From positions 1-64,000 of the forward strand of contig JAVJOO010000001.1 of NCBI GenBank assembly GCA_040216735.1: a DNA stretch of 64,000 bases, in the 5' to 3' direction. Under the pieces are notes generated by a model, which ran no database searches, was not told the origin of the DNA, and saw nothing but the letters and a program-made list of their open reading frames with translations. The position numbers and the translations under genes are program-made. Shown here piece by piece: positions 7,384 to 15,839 of the stretch (the first letter of the stretch is position 1; every line of letters begins with the position of its first letter). The stretch comes from Alphaproteobacteria bacterium (lineage in GTDB: Bacteria > Pseudomonadota > Alphaproteobacteria > SHVP01).

Positions 7384-9141
7384 TCAATCGGCATCGAGTA
7401 CCTCGAACAAGTTGCCTTCCGCGGCAATCCCCCGGAAATGAATCTGGTGCCACAAAGCATAGAACAGCAAGACCCACGCCGCCTGCCCGTTGCGTTTTCC
7501 CTCGGCCTCGAAAAGGGCCGCGACCCGGTCGGGTTTGCAGGCGTCCAACACCCCGGGCTGTCGCGCCACCAACGCACCGATACGACTGCCCTGGTCGTGA
7601 ATCCAGCGCGCAACCGGGACGGTGAACCCGCGTTTCTTGGAGAACGGTTGCGCTTCGGGGAGGCGCTTTTCGAGCCAACGCCGAAAGATGTACTTGCCGA
7701 ATCCGCGCCGCACCTTGAGCCGGTCGTCGAAACGGAACACCGCACCCGCAACAACCGGGTCGAGGAACGGCGTTCGCCCTTCAAGGCTGTGTGCCATCAG
7801 GCAGCGGTCTACCTTGGCCAGCAAATCGTTCGGCAACCAATCGGCGCAGTCGACCGCCTGGGCGACTTGAAGGCGGCTGCGCCCGCCGGTCGCGGCCAAA
7901 CTTTGGGCCGCGACAAGTCCGTCCCGCCACCCCGGAATGTCGTTCCGGAGAATGTCCAAACCACTAAAGACCCCCCGCGTACGCATCTCTCGGCCACCCA
8001 GCCAGAACGGTCGCAGGGCGCTTCGGTAACGGCCATAACCCGCCAGCAACTCGTCGCCGCCCTCGCCGGTCAAGACAACTTTGACGTCCTTCGCTGCGGC
8101 AGCCGCTAGAAGGTATGTCGGCAGGATGGCGTAGTCGGCGGCTGGATCGTCCATCGCAGCCGCGACCCGCGGCAGCGTCTCCACGAAATCGTGCGCGGTA
8201 ACCTCGATCGGCACGTGATGGGCCCCGACACGCCGCGCTAACGACGCGGCAAGGAGCCGCTCGTCGGCCACATCTTCTTGGAAACCGACGGTATACGCCA
8301 CGACGGGTTGCTCGTTGAGTTCCGCCATCAACGAGAGTAGTGCCGCGCTGTCGACGCCGCCGGAGAGGAACATCCCGTAGGGCACGTCGGCACGCTGGTG
8401 AACCCGCACCGAGTCGGTCAGGGTCGCATCCAGGACACCCAGCGCTCTTTGTTCGTTGACGACGATCGGCGCACCGTGGGGGAGGGCTTCGGTACGGTGA
8501 CGGGCGATGATACGTCCCTGACGCACGACAACGGTCTCGCCCGGGAGGACACGATCGATGCCACCGAAGGGGGTGTTGCGCCCGGTGGTGAATTGCAATT
8601 GGAGCAATTCGTCGCGGCGTTCCTCGCTCTGTCTCGTCTCGACCAATCCCGACGCCCGAATGGCCGTTGGCTCTGAGGCAAAAATAAATCCGGCCTCCAC
8701 TTCGGCATAGTACAGCGGCTTGATCCCGAACGGATCGCGGGCGAGCACCAGTTCGCCACTGGCGGGATTGTAGAGCGCCACAGCGTACATGCCGCGCAAG
8801 CGTTCGACGAAGCCGACGCCGTGACGGCGGTAGAGCGGCAGGATCGGTTCGCAATCGGAGCCGGTCCTGAAGACGACATCGGGCAGCGCCGCACGGAGTT
8901 CGACATGATTGTAGATCTCGGCATTGGCGACCAAGACCACGCCGTCGCCGTCTTCAAGGGGCTGTGCACCAGTCGCAAGATCGATGATCGCGAGGCGTCG
9001 GTGCACCAACCCGACACCCGCCGATTGATACCGCCCCTCCCCATCGGGGCCGCGGTGAACGAGCGCACGACTCATGGCCTCTAGCGCTACAGCCGGCGGC
9101 GGCGATCCATCGGCGCTCATGATTCCCGCGATACCGCACAT
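7384..9141 (-). CDS. asnB: Asparagine synthetase (glutamine-hydrolysing), AsnB-like
   Basis: Converts aspartate and glutamine to asparagine using ATP, or acts as an amidotransferase in surface-polysaccharide assembly. The mature N-terminus is MCGIAGIM with the Cys2 nucleophile of class II glutamine amidotransferases; the synthetase domain has the PP-loop FLSGGVDSAALL and TGEGGDELLAGYGRY. At 585 residues it is of normal length. The TAATG junction with the downstream glycosyltransferase at 9141 (1-bp overlap) places it at the end of a glycan-synthesis operon, suggesting a role in modifying a polysaccharide (inference). Confidence 0.9.
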   Translation of the reverse strand: MCGIAGIMSADGSPPPAVALEAMSRALVHRGPDGEGRYQSAGVGLVHRRLAIIDLATGAQPLEDGDGVVLVANAEIYNHVELRAALPDVVFRTGSDCEPILPLYRRHGVGFVERLRGMYAVALYNPASGELVLARDPFGIKPLYYAEVEAGFIFASEPTAIRASGLVETRQSEERRDELLQLQFTTGRNTPFGGIDRVLPGETVVVRQGRIIARHRTEALPHGAPIVVNEQRALGVLDATLTDSVRVHQRADVPYGMFLSGGVDSAALLSLMAELNEQPVVAYTVGFQEDVADERLLAASLARRVGAHHVPIEVTAHDFVETLPRVAAAMDDPAADYAILPTYLLAAAAAKDVKVVLTGEGGDELLAGYGRYRSALRPFWLGGREMRTRGVFSGLDILRNDIPGWRDGLVAAQSLAATGGRSRLQVAQAVDCADWLPNDLLAKVDRCLMAHSLEGRTPFLDPVVAGAVFRFDDRLKVRRGFGKYIFRRWLEKRLPEAQPFSKKRGFTVPVARWIHDQGSRIGALVARQPGVLDACKPDRVAALFEAEGKRNGQAAWVLLFYALWHQIHFRGIAAEGNLFEVLDAD

Positions 9142-10178
9142 TAGCGCACAATCTCCCCGAAGAACGCCAAGTAACGTTCAACCACCGCCTCCCGGGTGAA
9201 CGCGTCGAGGTAACGACGACGACCCGCTTCGCTCAGGGTTTGAGCGAGATCGTCCTGCGTAATAACCGTTGCGATCGCGCCGGCAAGGCCTTCGTGATCT
9301 TCAAGCGGCGCCAGCACCCCGCTAACGCCGTCCTCGATCAATTCGGATGGTCCCTGGGCGGCGACGGCCACAACCGGGCACCCGGCCGCCCACGCTTCGA
9401 CGACGACATTGCCGAGCGGCTCGTGCCGGGAGGAACAGACGAAAACGTCGGCGGTCCGATAGTACGCCGCCAACCCGTCGACCCAGCCAAGCCAAGTAAT
9501 CCGCGCGCCGACGCCAACCTCGTCGGCAAGCCGACGCAAGTCGCGGTCGAGCGGGCCCGACCCGGCAATACATAGATGCGCGCTCGGGACCAGGGCCAGC
9601 GCCCGGATCAGGATGTCGAATCCCTTATTCCGGTGCAGACGACCGGCGGCGAAAATCAACGGGCGGTCTGACGGGAGGCCGAGATCGCTACGCGATCGAA
9701 CCGGCGCGTCGCTTTCGTCGACGAAATTTGGCAAATAATGCACGCGCGCTGGATCCCATCCCGCCGCGATCACGTAATCCCGGATGCCGTTGGTATTGGC
9801 GACCAGATGATCGCAGTGGCGATAGTATTTCAAATTGTAAAAGCCACCGAGGCGCGCGGCAAAAACGAAGCGCTGCCCACCGTTGCGGCGGGGAACCGCC
9901 GCAGTCGCACGGTTCATCCACGAGAGAACGATCTGCGGGCGACGGGCGGCGATCAACCGCCGCAGTTTGAACCGGGTAACGACGTCCATCCGCCCGCCGA
10001 ACCGCAGGGTTACCGGATCGATCCCGGCGCGCCGGAGGCGCGCCACTCGGTCTGGATGGTTGCGAAGAACTACTGTCTGATCGACCGAACGGGCGCCCAT
10101 CGCCACAACCAAGCGCTCGAAAAACGCCTCCGCGCCGCCGACCGCGGCACCAGCCATAACCTGCATGACAGCCACCAC
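9141..10178 (-). CDS. Family 4 glycosyltransferase (GT-B fold)
   Basis: A 345-residue retaining glycosyltransferase. The GT4 signature is visible in the second Rossmann half: FAAGRLHRNKGFDILIRA, then a glycine-rich LCIAGSGP, and the EPLGNVVVEAWAAGCPVVA motif that binds the sugar nucleotide. The start region (MQVMAGAAVGGAEAFFERL) is the usual acceptor loop. It lies between asnB and a family 2 transferase in an operon probably building a surface glycan; donor and acceptor are unknown. Confidence 0.9.
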   Translation of the reverse strand: MVAVMQVMAGAAVGGAEAFFERLVVAMGARSVDQTVVLRNHPDRVARLRRAGIDPVTLRFGGRMDVVTRFKLRRLIAARRPQIVLSWMNRATAAVPRRNGGQRFVFAARLGGFYNLKYYRHCDHLVANTNGIRDYVIAAGWDPARVHYLPNFVDESDAPVRSRSDLGLPSDRPLIFAAGRLHRNKGFDILIRALALVPSAHLCIAGSGPLDRDLRRLADEVGVGARITWLGWVDGLAAYYRTADVFVCSSRHEPLGNVVVEAWAAGCPVVAVAAQGPSELIEDGVSGVLAPLEDHEGLAGAIATVITQDDLAQTLSEAGRRRYLDAFTREAVVERYLAFFGEIVR

Positions 10179-10181
10179 CGG

Positions 10182-10934
10182 CTAGTCCGTCTCCAAACGC
10201 GCTTTTAGGTGGGAGAGGAGAGGATAAAGACCGGCAAAAAGGGCTATTAGAAAACCGTACCCGCCCTCCCGGTAACCCTTTCGCCCGACATAGCATTTGA
10301 AGAACCGCGAGAAGAACCGGCGAATATTGTTGGCCAGTGAACCGACATTGCCGCTCTCTCGCAAATCCGCCGCGCGGGCTGTCGTGTAGCTGTCGAGCCG
10401 GCGAATCATATCCGAGATGTTGCGATCGACCCGGTGCTCGATCGGATGGATGAGGGCGCGTTTTGGGCCGTGCAATTCCAGGGCCGGATGGATGCGCTGG
10501 CGCCCCCACCGCTTGGTACCCTTGCGCGACAACCGCGGCGCGGCCGAAACGCCCCAGGACGCCCCCCAACCGTAACGCACGCACCGATCCCCGACATAGT
10601 TGAGGAACGGGATTAGGAAATAACCCGTATCGACCAACGCTATCTGCGCCCGGATTTCCGCTGCCAGTTCGGGCGTCACGCGTTCGTCGGCATCGACCTC
10701 CAGGATCCAGTCACCGGTGCAGGCATCCAGACCGGCGTTGCGGCGATCCCCTTCGATCGGCCACGCCCCTTCGACAACGACATCCGCGATACGCTTTGCA
10801 ATATCGGTGGAGCCGTCGGTGCAACGATCTAGGACGACAACGCGTTCGTCCGCAAATGCCAGCGGTTCGAGACAGGCGGCAAGCCGCTCTTCCTCATTGC
10901 GCGCGACGACAAGGGCCGACAAACGTGGGCTCAC
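10182..10934 (-). CDS. Family 2 glycosyltransferase (WaaE/KdtX-like)
   Basis: A 250-residue inverting GT-A enzyme. The N-terminus LSALVVARNEEERL, then VVLDRCTDGSTDIA and WILEVDADERVTPEL (metal-binding DxD in DADER) fit the WaaE/KdtX-like group of lipopolysaccharide-core transferases. The C-terminus has a hydrophobic stretch that may anchor it to the inner membrane. A GTG start overlaps the preceding glycosyltransferase stop by 4 bp. Function in LPS core or a related glycan is inferred. Confidence 0.87.
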   Translation of the reverse strand: MSPRLSALVVARNEEERLAACLEPLAFADERVVVLDRCTDGSTDIAKRIADVVVEGAWPIEGDRRNAGLDACTGDWILEVDADERVTPELAAEIRAQIALVDTGYFLIPFLNYVGDRCVRYGWGASWGVSAAPRLSRKGTKRWGRQRIHPALELHGPKRALIHPIEHRVDRNISDMIRRLDSYTTARAADLRESGNVGSLANNIRRFFSRFFKCYVGRKGYREGGYGFLIALFAGLYPLLSHLKARLETD

Positions 10935-11890
10935 GTCGATGCGCTTTCGACGCGCGTCAGCAGCTCGTCAACAGCGCCCACCACTCGGTCGACGGTGAGC
11001 GATGTCATGCGGCTCTTTTGGCTGCGATAGTCATAATCTGGCGCGTTGACGATTTCTTTAAAGGACTCCGGCGTACGGACCCACGCAGAATGCCGACCCC
11101 ATGGCGCATAGTGGACCTCCGGGCTCGGGCCAAACAGGCCCAATGTCGGAACGCCGGCAGCGGCAGCGAGATGCATCAAACCTGAATCGTTCCCGATATA
11201 CAGCACACTGCGCTCCAGGCAAGCAGCCGCCAAGGGCAGGTCCGTACGGCCGATCAAATCGATCAATCGTTCGGCCGGAAGCCCCTGCAGCAATGGGGTG
11301 ACGCTGTCGCGCTCTCCGTCCGCGCCAAATACGGCTATCTGCGCGCCGGGCAGTCGGCCGGTCGGACCGGTCAACCGCAACGCCAGGTCAAGGAATTGCG
11401 CCGCTGGCCATTGTTTGCCGCCCCAGTTGGCGGTGGGACCGAGCGCCAGGACGGGGCCCGCCGGAATCAACGCCGCAGCGGCGGTTCGGTGGTGTTCGTT
11501 GAGCCAGACGCGCGGCGCAGGCGGCGTGTCCAGGCCTAGCACACGGCCGAGCAACGCGACGCGGTGTATCGGTTCGTCTGTCGAACGAAGAACGAAGTGG
11601 CGGCGGTGAGGCAACAACCAAGCCAAGACCGACGCCCGAAGGTCCACAACGACGCCCCAGAACCCACCGACCGTCGCCGCCCACAGCGACAACCAATGGG
11701 TGGAATACCGGCGCTTGCGCAGCGCGATGACGCGCTCCACACGCGGGCACGATTCGAACAGCGAGACGGCGGCCGGCCCGCACGCAACAGTGAACGTCGC
11801 AGTGGGGTACCGTGCCTGGAGCCAATCCAATAGTCCCGTAGACAAAATCGCATCGCCCACACGATTCGACGTCACAAACAAGATTCTCAA
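10931..11890 (-). CDS. Family 9 glycosyltransferase (heptosyltransferase-like)
   Basis: A 319-residue ADP-heptose:LPS heptosyltransferase-type enzyme. LRILFVTSNRVGDAILSTG is the GT9 N-terminus; LALGPTANWGGKQWP and YIGNDSGLMHLAAAAGVPT are the two conserved nucleotide-sugar motifs. The start is a TTG at 11890 that overlaps the stop of the upstream lipoprotein gene (TTGA); a longer in-frame extension exists but lacks family sequence. Likely adds a heptose or related sugar in the polysaccharide made by this cluster. Confidence 0.88.
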   Translation of the reverse strand: MRILFVTSNRVGDAILSTGLLDWLQARYPTATFTVACGPAAVSLFESCPRVERVIALRKRRYSTHWLSLWAATVGGFWGVVVDLRASVLAWLLPHRRHFVLRSTDEPIHRVALLGRVLGLDTPPAPRVWLNEHHRTAAAALIPAGPVLALGPTANWGGKQWPAAQFLDLALRLTGPTGRLPGAQIAVFGADGERDSVTPLLQGLPAERLIDLIGRTDLPLAAACLERSVLYIGNDSGLMHLAAAAGVPTLGLFGPSPEVHYAPWGRHSAWVRTPESFKEIVNAPDYDYRSQKSRMTSLTVDRVVGAVDELLTRVESAST

Positions 11891-12390
11891 CGGGCCGCTC
11901 GCCGATCGACCTCGCCGGCGAGCGCTGCGAGCCACGCGGCGACGCGCCTTTCGTTCACGCCGAAATCCGAGCTGCCGTAAACCGACCGACTGTAGATCGC
12001 GAGGGTAGACCGGCCCGCGTCTACACCAATGAATTGCACCGAAACGATGTCGGGGAATTTTAGAACGGCCGTTCGCTGAACATAGGCCACTTGCGTACCG
12101 CCGCCGAACAGCCGCACCCGCTCGGTCCTGGGCGACGCCGCCACGACCGTGTCCCAGGCCATGCGCAAGCCGTCGATGCCGATCGCATAGGTGTCGCTTT
12201 CGCGGCTGGGCGCAGCCGCGCAATAGCCCGCCGGGCAAACTAGGTATTGGTTCGGTGAGTCGGCCAAGCCGAAGGTTGGGAAGTCGATGGCGTCGATATT
12301 GCCCACCGGGAAAACGGCGCTGCAACCGGCAATCGCCAGAATGGCGACGAAAAAAAGGAGGCGGCGGGCAACGCGCAGGCTGTGCGTCAT
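11887..12390 (-). CDS. DUF1499 family lipoprotein
   Basis: A 167-residue putative lipoprotein. A basic n-region and hydrophobic h-region end in LAIAGC, a lipobox with the lipidated Cys near residue 23. The mature part carries DUF1499 hallmarks: CPAGYC, VQRTAVLKFPDIVSV and YSRSVYGSSDFGVNERRV. Molecular function of the family is unknown. It is the first gene of the asnB-glycosyltransferase operon and overlaps the GT9 start by 3 bp. Confidence 0.86.
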   Translation of the reverse strand: MTHSLRVARRLLFFVAILAIAGCSAVFPVGNIDAIDFPTFGLADSPNQYLVCPAGYCAAAPSRESDTYAIGIDGLRMAWDTVVAASPRTERVRLFGGGTQVAYVQRTAVLKFPDIVSVQFIGVDAGRSTLAIYSRSVYGSSDFGVNERRVAAWLAALAGEVDRRAAR

Positions 12391-12467
12391 AGGCAGTGCT
12401 TATACGTCGCGCCTTGAGGTCTTGCAAAGAACAGTTACGCTGGCCATCTCAGTCCAGGATGCCTCCA

Positions 12468-13337
12468 ATGACCCCAACACCGCTTCAAGCCACCCACCTC
12501 AACGCGCGCGGCCTTATCCAAATTGACGGTACTGAGTCCCGACCCTTTTTACAGGGCCTCATCACCAACGACGTCGATTTGGTCAGGCCCGAACGTCCGC
12601 TCTACGCGGGCCTCCTGACCCCCCAAGGCAAATTTCTGCACGACTTCATTCTCGTCCAGATCGGCGACACGCTGCTACTCGATACCGAGCGGGCCGGTCT
12701 CGCGGACCTGCTGCGGCGCCTGACGATGTACCGCCTGCGGGCGAAGGTCGACCTTGCCGACGTCACCGAGACCTACCGAATCTATGCCGTGTTCGGCCCA
12801 GGATCGGACGGGATAGCCGGTAAAGAACTAGGGACGTTCGTTGCCGACCCGAGGATGCCTGCGTTGGGATTCCGTCTTTACTGTAAGGACAGCCCGGTTG
12901 CGCAGCTCGAAGCCATGGGCGTTTCCATAACGTCGCTCGCCACCTACGACACGCACCGCATCGCACTCGGGGTCCCGGACGGCAGTCGGGACATCCCCGC
13001 TGAAAAGGCCTTTCCACTGGAGTACGGCTTCGATTCCCTTGGCGCGGTTAGTTACGACAAGGGCTGCTATGTCGGCCAGGAACTCACCGCGCGCACGCAC
13101 AATCGCGGCAAGGTCAAGAAGGCGCTATACCGGATCGCGTTCAACGACGGCTTGCCCGCCCCCGGCACCGAGATCCACCAGGGCGAAACCGTGGTGGGCG
13201 AAGTCCTCAGCGCCGGCGGCAGCTACGCGCTAGCTCACCTCCGAATCGATGCGGCGGCATCGACGGCGCGGATGCGCGCCGGCACCCACGAGATCGCCGG
13301 GTGGGACCCTGCTCCTGTAGTCCCGGGGCAATCGTGA
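12468..13337 (+). CDS. ygfZ: Folate-binding YgfZ/CAF17 family iron-sulfur cluster protein
   Basis: Supports assembly or repair of Fe-S proteins in a folate-dependent way. The conserved YgfZ motif is present as DKGCYVGQELTARTHNRGKV (K-G-C-Y-x-G-Q-E) near residue 195, and the N-terminus holds FLQGLITNDV. The ATG at 12468 is preferred because AGGA at 12456-12459 is 8 bp upstream; an ATG at 12459 would leave no spacer. Its stop overlaps the tag start by 4 bp. Confidence 0.92.
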   Translation: MTPTPLQATHLNARGLIQIDGTESRPFLQGLITNDVDLVRPERPLYAGLLTPQGKFLHDFILVQIGDTLLLDTERAGLADLLRRLTMYRLRAKVDLADVTETYRIYAVFGPGSDGIAGKELGTFVADPRMPALGFRLYCKDSPVAQLEAMGVSITSLATYDTHRIALGVPDGSRDIPAEKAFPLEYGFDSLGAVSYDKGCYVGQELTARTHNRGKVKKALYRIAFNDGLPAPGTEIHQGETVVGEVLSAGGSYALAHLRIDAAASTARMRAGTHEIAGWDPAPVVPGQS

Positions 13338-13915
13338 CGGCGGCGGACCGATCGGACCGCTGCACATGGTGCGGAACCGACCCGATGTATATCGCCTATC
13401 ACGACGAAGAATGGGGCGTTCCCGAGCACGACGACCGGGCCCTCTTCGAGAAGCTTATTTTGGATGGTTTCCAGGCTGGGCTCAGTTGGATCACGATCCT
13501 CCGCAAAAGAGAGAACTTTCGCCGCGCGTTCGACGGGTTCTCGCCGGAAAAGATCGTCACGTACAAACCCCGGAAGGTCGAAGCGCTGATGGCCGACGCA
13601 GGCATCGTGCGGAACCGCGCAAAGATTGAGGGGACGATCGCCGGTGCGCGCCTGTGGCTCGATATCATGGAAGCCGGACCGGGAAGTTTCGATCGCGTGA
13701 TTTGGCAGTTCACCGATGGCCGAACGGTGACCAATCGGTGGCGCACGATGGCCGACGTCCCGGCGACGACCCCCGAATCCGAGGCCATGAGCAAGGAATT
13801 GAAGTCGTTGGGCTTTCGGTTTTGCGGCCCCACGATCTGTTATGCCTTCATGCAGGCCGTCGGCATCGTTAACGACCACACGGTCGATTGCTTTCGCCAC
13901 GCCGAAGTAAATTGA
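13334..13915 (+). CDS. tag: DNA-3-methyladenine glycosylase I
   Basis: Base-excision repair enzyme that removes 3-methyladenine. The 193-residue protein begins with the zinc-binding RCTWCGTDPMYIAYHDEEWG and keeps the family motifs FEKLILDGFQAGLSWITIL, NRAKI and the C-terminal FRFCGPTICYAFMQAVG with NDH and C-x-H zinc ligands. GTG start at 13334 lies in a GTGA overlap with ygfZ, so the two are probably co-translated. Confidence 0.95.
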   Translation: MTAADRSDRCTWCGTDPMYIAYHDEEWGVPEHDDRALFEKLILDGFQAGLSWITILRKRENFRRAFDGFSPEKIVTYKPRKVEALMADAGIVRNRAKIEGTIAGARLWLDIMEAGPGSFDRVIWQFTDGRTVTNRWRTMADVPATTPESEAMSKELKSLGFRFCGPTICYAFMQAVGIVNDHTVDCFRHAEVN

Positions 13916-14021
13916 GGGGCAAATGGCGCATCCAAAGGAAGGACGACCGGGTAAATAATATGCCCGGTGCGAGACCGTCTGGGGGGACGGGGCATATCAT
14001 GGTTCTCGTGGAGCTAAGATC

Positions 14022-15839
14022 CTGTCACACCCTATCCGACGACACTTCGAATGGACGATCGCCGCCCCGCCGGAACGAGTCTGGTCTGCGCTAAACAGCG
14101 TCGGTCGCCTCGCCGAAGCGATTGGCCTGCCCGAGGCCCGTTACAGCGAGACCAAGCAGAGCGACGGCACGACCTGTTTCACCGGGACGGCGCTAGGCGG
14201 CGTCTTCGCGCCACGGGTCATGCGCCATTGGTACGAAGAACCCGTCGAATGGATTGAGGGACGCTGGCTGCACTTTCGCCGCGTCGCCGACCAGGGGCTG
14301 CTGGAGAGCCTCGACTGGACGATCTCAATTGATCGGCAGGATCGATCCTGCATCGTCCGCCATGATTTGATTTTTCGGCCACGCGGTGCGATTGCGGCTG
14401 TGCTCTTGGCCCTCTTCGGTCGCCCCAAACTCGATAGAGCGATGAACGAGGCGGGCCGGACCGTCGGGCTATGGGCCGCTGGACAATCGGACAGTCCATT
14501 TCCGATGCAGCGGCGCCTGCCGCAAGCCACGCGCGGCTTTCTCACCGACGGAGCGATGCGGGCAGACGGTTCGGACTACGGCCAAGGCCAGGTGTCGCGC
14601 CTCGTGCGCTGGATCGCCGGCGCGCAGACCCATGACATCGCACCGATTCGCCCCCTTGCCCTTGCGCGGATGTGGAATACCTCCGCCGCTGACATCGTCG
14701 AGATTCTTCTGGCGGCAAGTGCCGCCGGCATTGTCATCAAACAGTGGCTCTTGAGTTGTCCGCAGTGCACCCACGACGTCTCGCTGCATGGCCATCTCAA
14801 GAATGTACCCGCGTCCGGCCAGTGCGCCCATTGCGGGGCAACGGTCGCGGCCGATCTCGCCCGGAACGTCGAAATCGTGTTCACGATGGCGCCCGATCTC
14901 AAGGGCTTCCCCGCTGGGCGCTTTGCCGGCGACGAACCGGCAAACCAGTCCGGGGTTCATGCGCGCGTCACCGTCGGGGCAAGAAAGCGCCTCATCACCA
15001 AGTGGCAGGGCGTGATGGGCACTGTGCGGGTTCGCGTCGCCGGTTCGGGATTCGAAACCGTCGCGGTCACGTTAGATGGCAGCGCCCCGAATCTTGTGAT
15101 CAAGGACGGCTGTGTTGCCACCGCAAAGGCACGGCAGGAAAGCGGCGCCCTGGAAATCGTCAACCAGGACGCCCAGCCGCGTCGCGTCGATCTCGGCGCA
15201 ATGGAGCAGAAAGCAACTGGGTACCCCGCCCGGCAGACCCTGATGCTCCAAGCCCACCGAGACATCGGCGGCGCGGAGCTACCGCCGCACGGCGATGCCT
15301 TCGTTCTCGAGGACGTTGCAGTCCTCGCCACAGATCTCGCCGGTCTCGCCACGCGCTACAGGAAGAGCGGCGATGCCCAGACTTTCAAAGAGGCCAGCGA
15401 CCTCCTCAAAGAGACGACGGAAATCGTTCGCGGTTGTGGCGGGTCGATCGCGAGCCGGCTCGGCGAAGCGATCGTCGCCCTCTTCGCAAACCCTGGGCAG
15501 GCCTTGGACGCGGCGCGACAACTCGCGGCGCACGATCGCATCGCGGGTCGCTCCGCCTTCAGAGCATCGCTCGATGTGGGCACCGTGGAGATGGCGACCC
15601 ACCGCGACCGTCAGGTGCTTCGCGGCGCGGTCGTCGAGCGGGCGATCAGCATCATGCGTGGGTTGACGGCCGGCGAACTCGGTCTCGGTGCCGCGGCGGC
15701 GGATTCAACTGCCGTGATTAAATCGCTGCAACGGCTTGCGCTTGAACCGGTTTCGGACGGCACCGCCGGGCAAACGGTTCGCCTGAGCGACAGAGCGCCT
15801 GAAGACGGGACCGCCGGTCAGTCCGCCAGCGCGGCCTGA
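14022..15839 (+). CDS. DUF5939 / class III cyclase-like protein, probable CTG start
   Basis: A roughly 605-residue protein with an SRPBCC/START-like N-terminal region (HFEWTIAAPPERVW), a middle DUF5939 region with paired CxxC motifs (CPQC...CAHC) and a C-terminal class III nucleotide-cyclase-like domain (LATDLAGLATRYRKSGD; ASRLGEAIVALF). The first metal Asp is kept, but the usual second GDA metal motif reads GEA, so activity is doubtful. No ATG, GTG or TTG precedes the conserved N-terminus in frame; a CTG at 14022 has GGAG 8 bp upstream. The first ATG (14220) would remove 66 conserved-looking residues. The 3' end overlaps ppdK convergently by 22 bp. Confidence 0.78.
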   Translation: MSHPIRRHFEWTIAAPPERVWSALNSVGRLAEAIGLPEARYSETKQSDGTTCFTGTALGGVFAPRVMRHWYEEPVEWIEGRWLHFRRVADQGLLESLDWTISIDRQDRSCIVRHDLIFRPRGAIAAVLLALFGRPKLDRAMNEAGRTVGLWAAGQSDSPFPMQRRLPQATRGFLTDGAMRADGSDYGQGQVSRLVRWIAGAQTHDIAPIRPLALARMWNTSAADIVEILLAASAAGIVIKQWLLSCPQCTHDVSLHGHLKNVPASGQCAHCGATVAADLARNVEIVFTMAPDLKGFPAGRFAGDEPANQSGVHARVTVGARKRLITKWQGVMGTVRVRVAGSGFETVAVTLDGSAPNLVIKDGCVATAKARQESGALEIVNQDAQPRRVDLGAMEQKATGYPARQTLMLQAHRDIGGAELPPHGDAFVLEDVAVLATDLAGLATRYRKSGDAQTFKEASDLLKETTEIVRGCGGSIASRLGEAIVALFANPGQALDAARQLAAHDRIAGRSAFRASLDVGTVEMATHRDRQVLRGAVVERAISIMRGLTAGELGLGAAAADSTAVIKSLQRLALEPVSDGTAGQTVRLSDRAPEDGTAGQSASAA

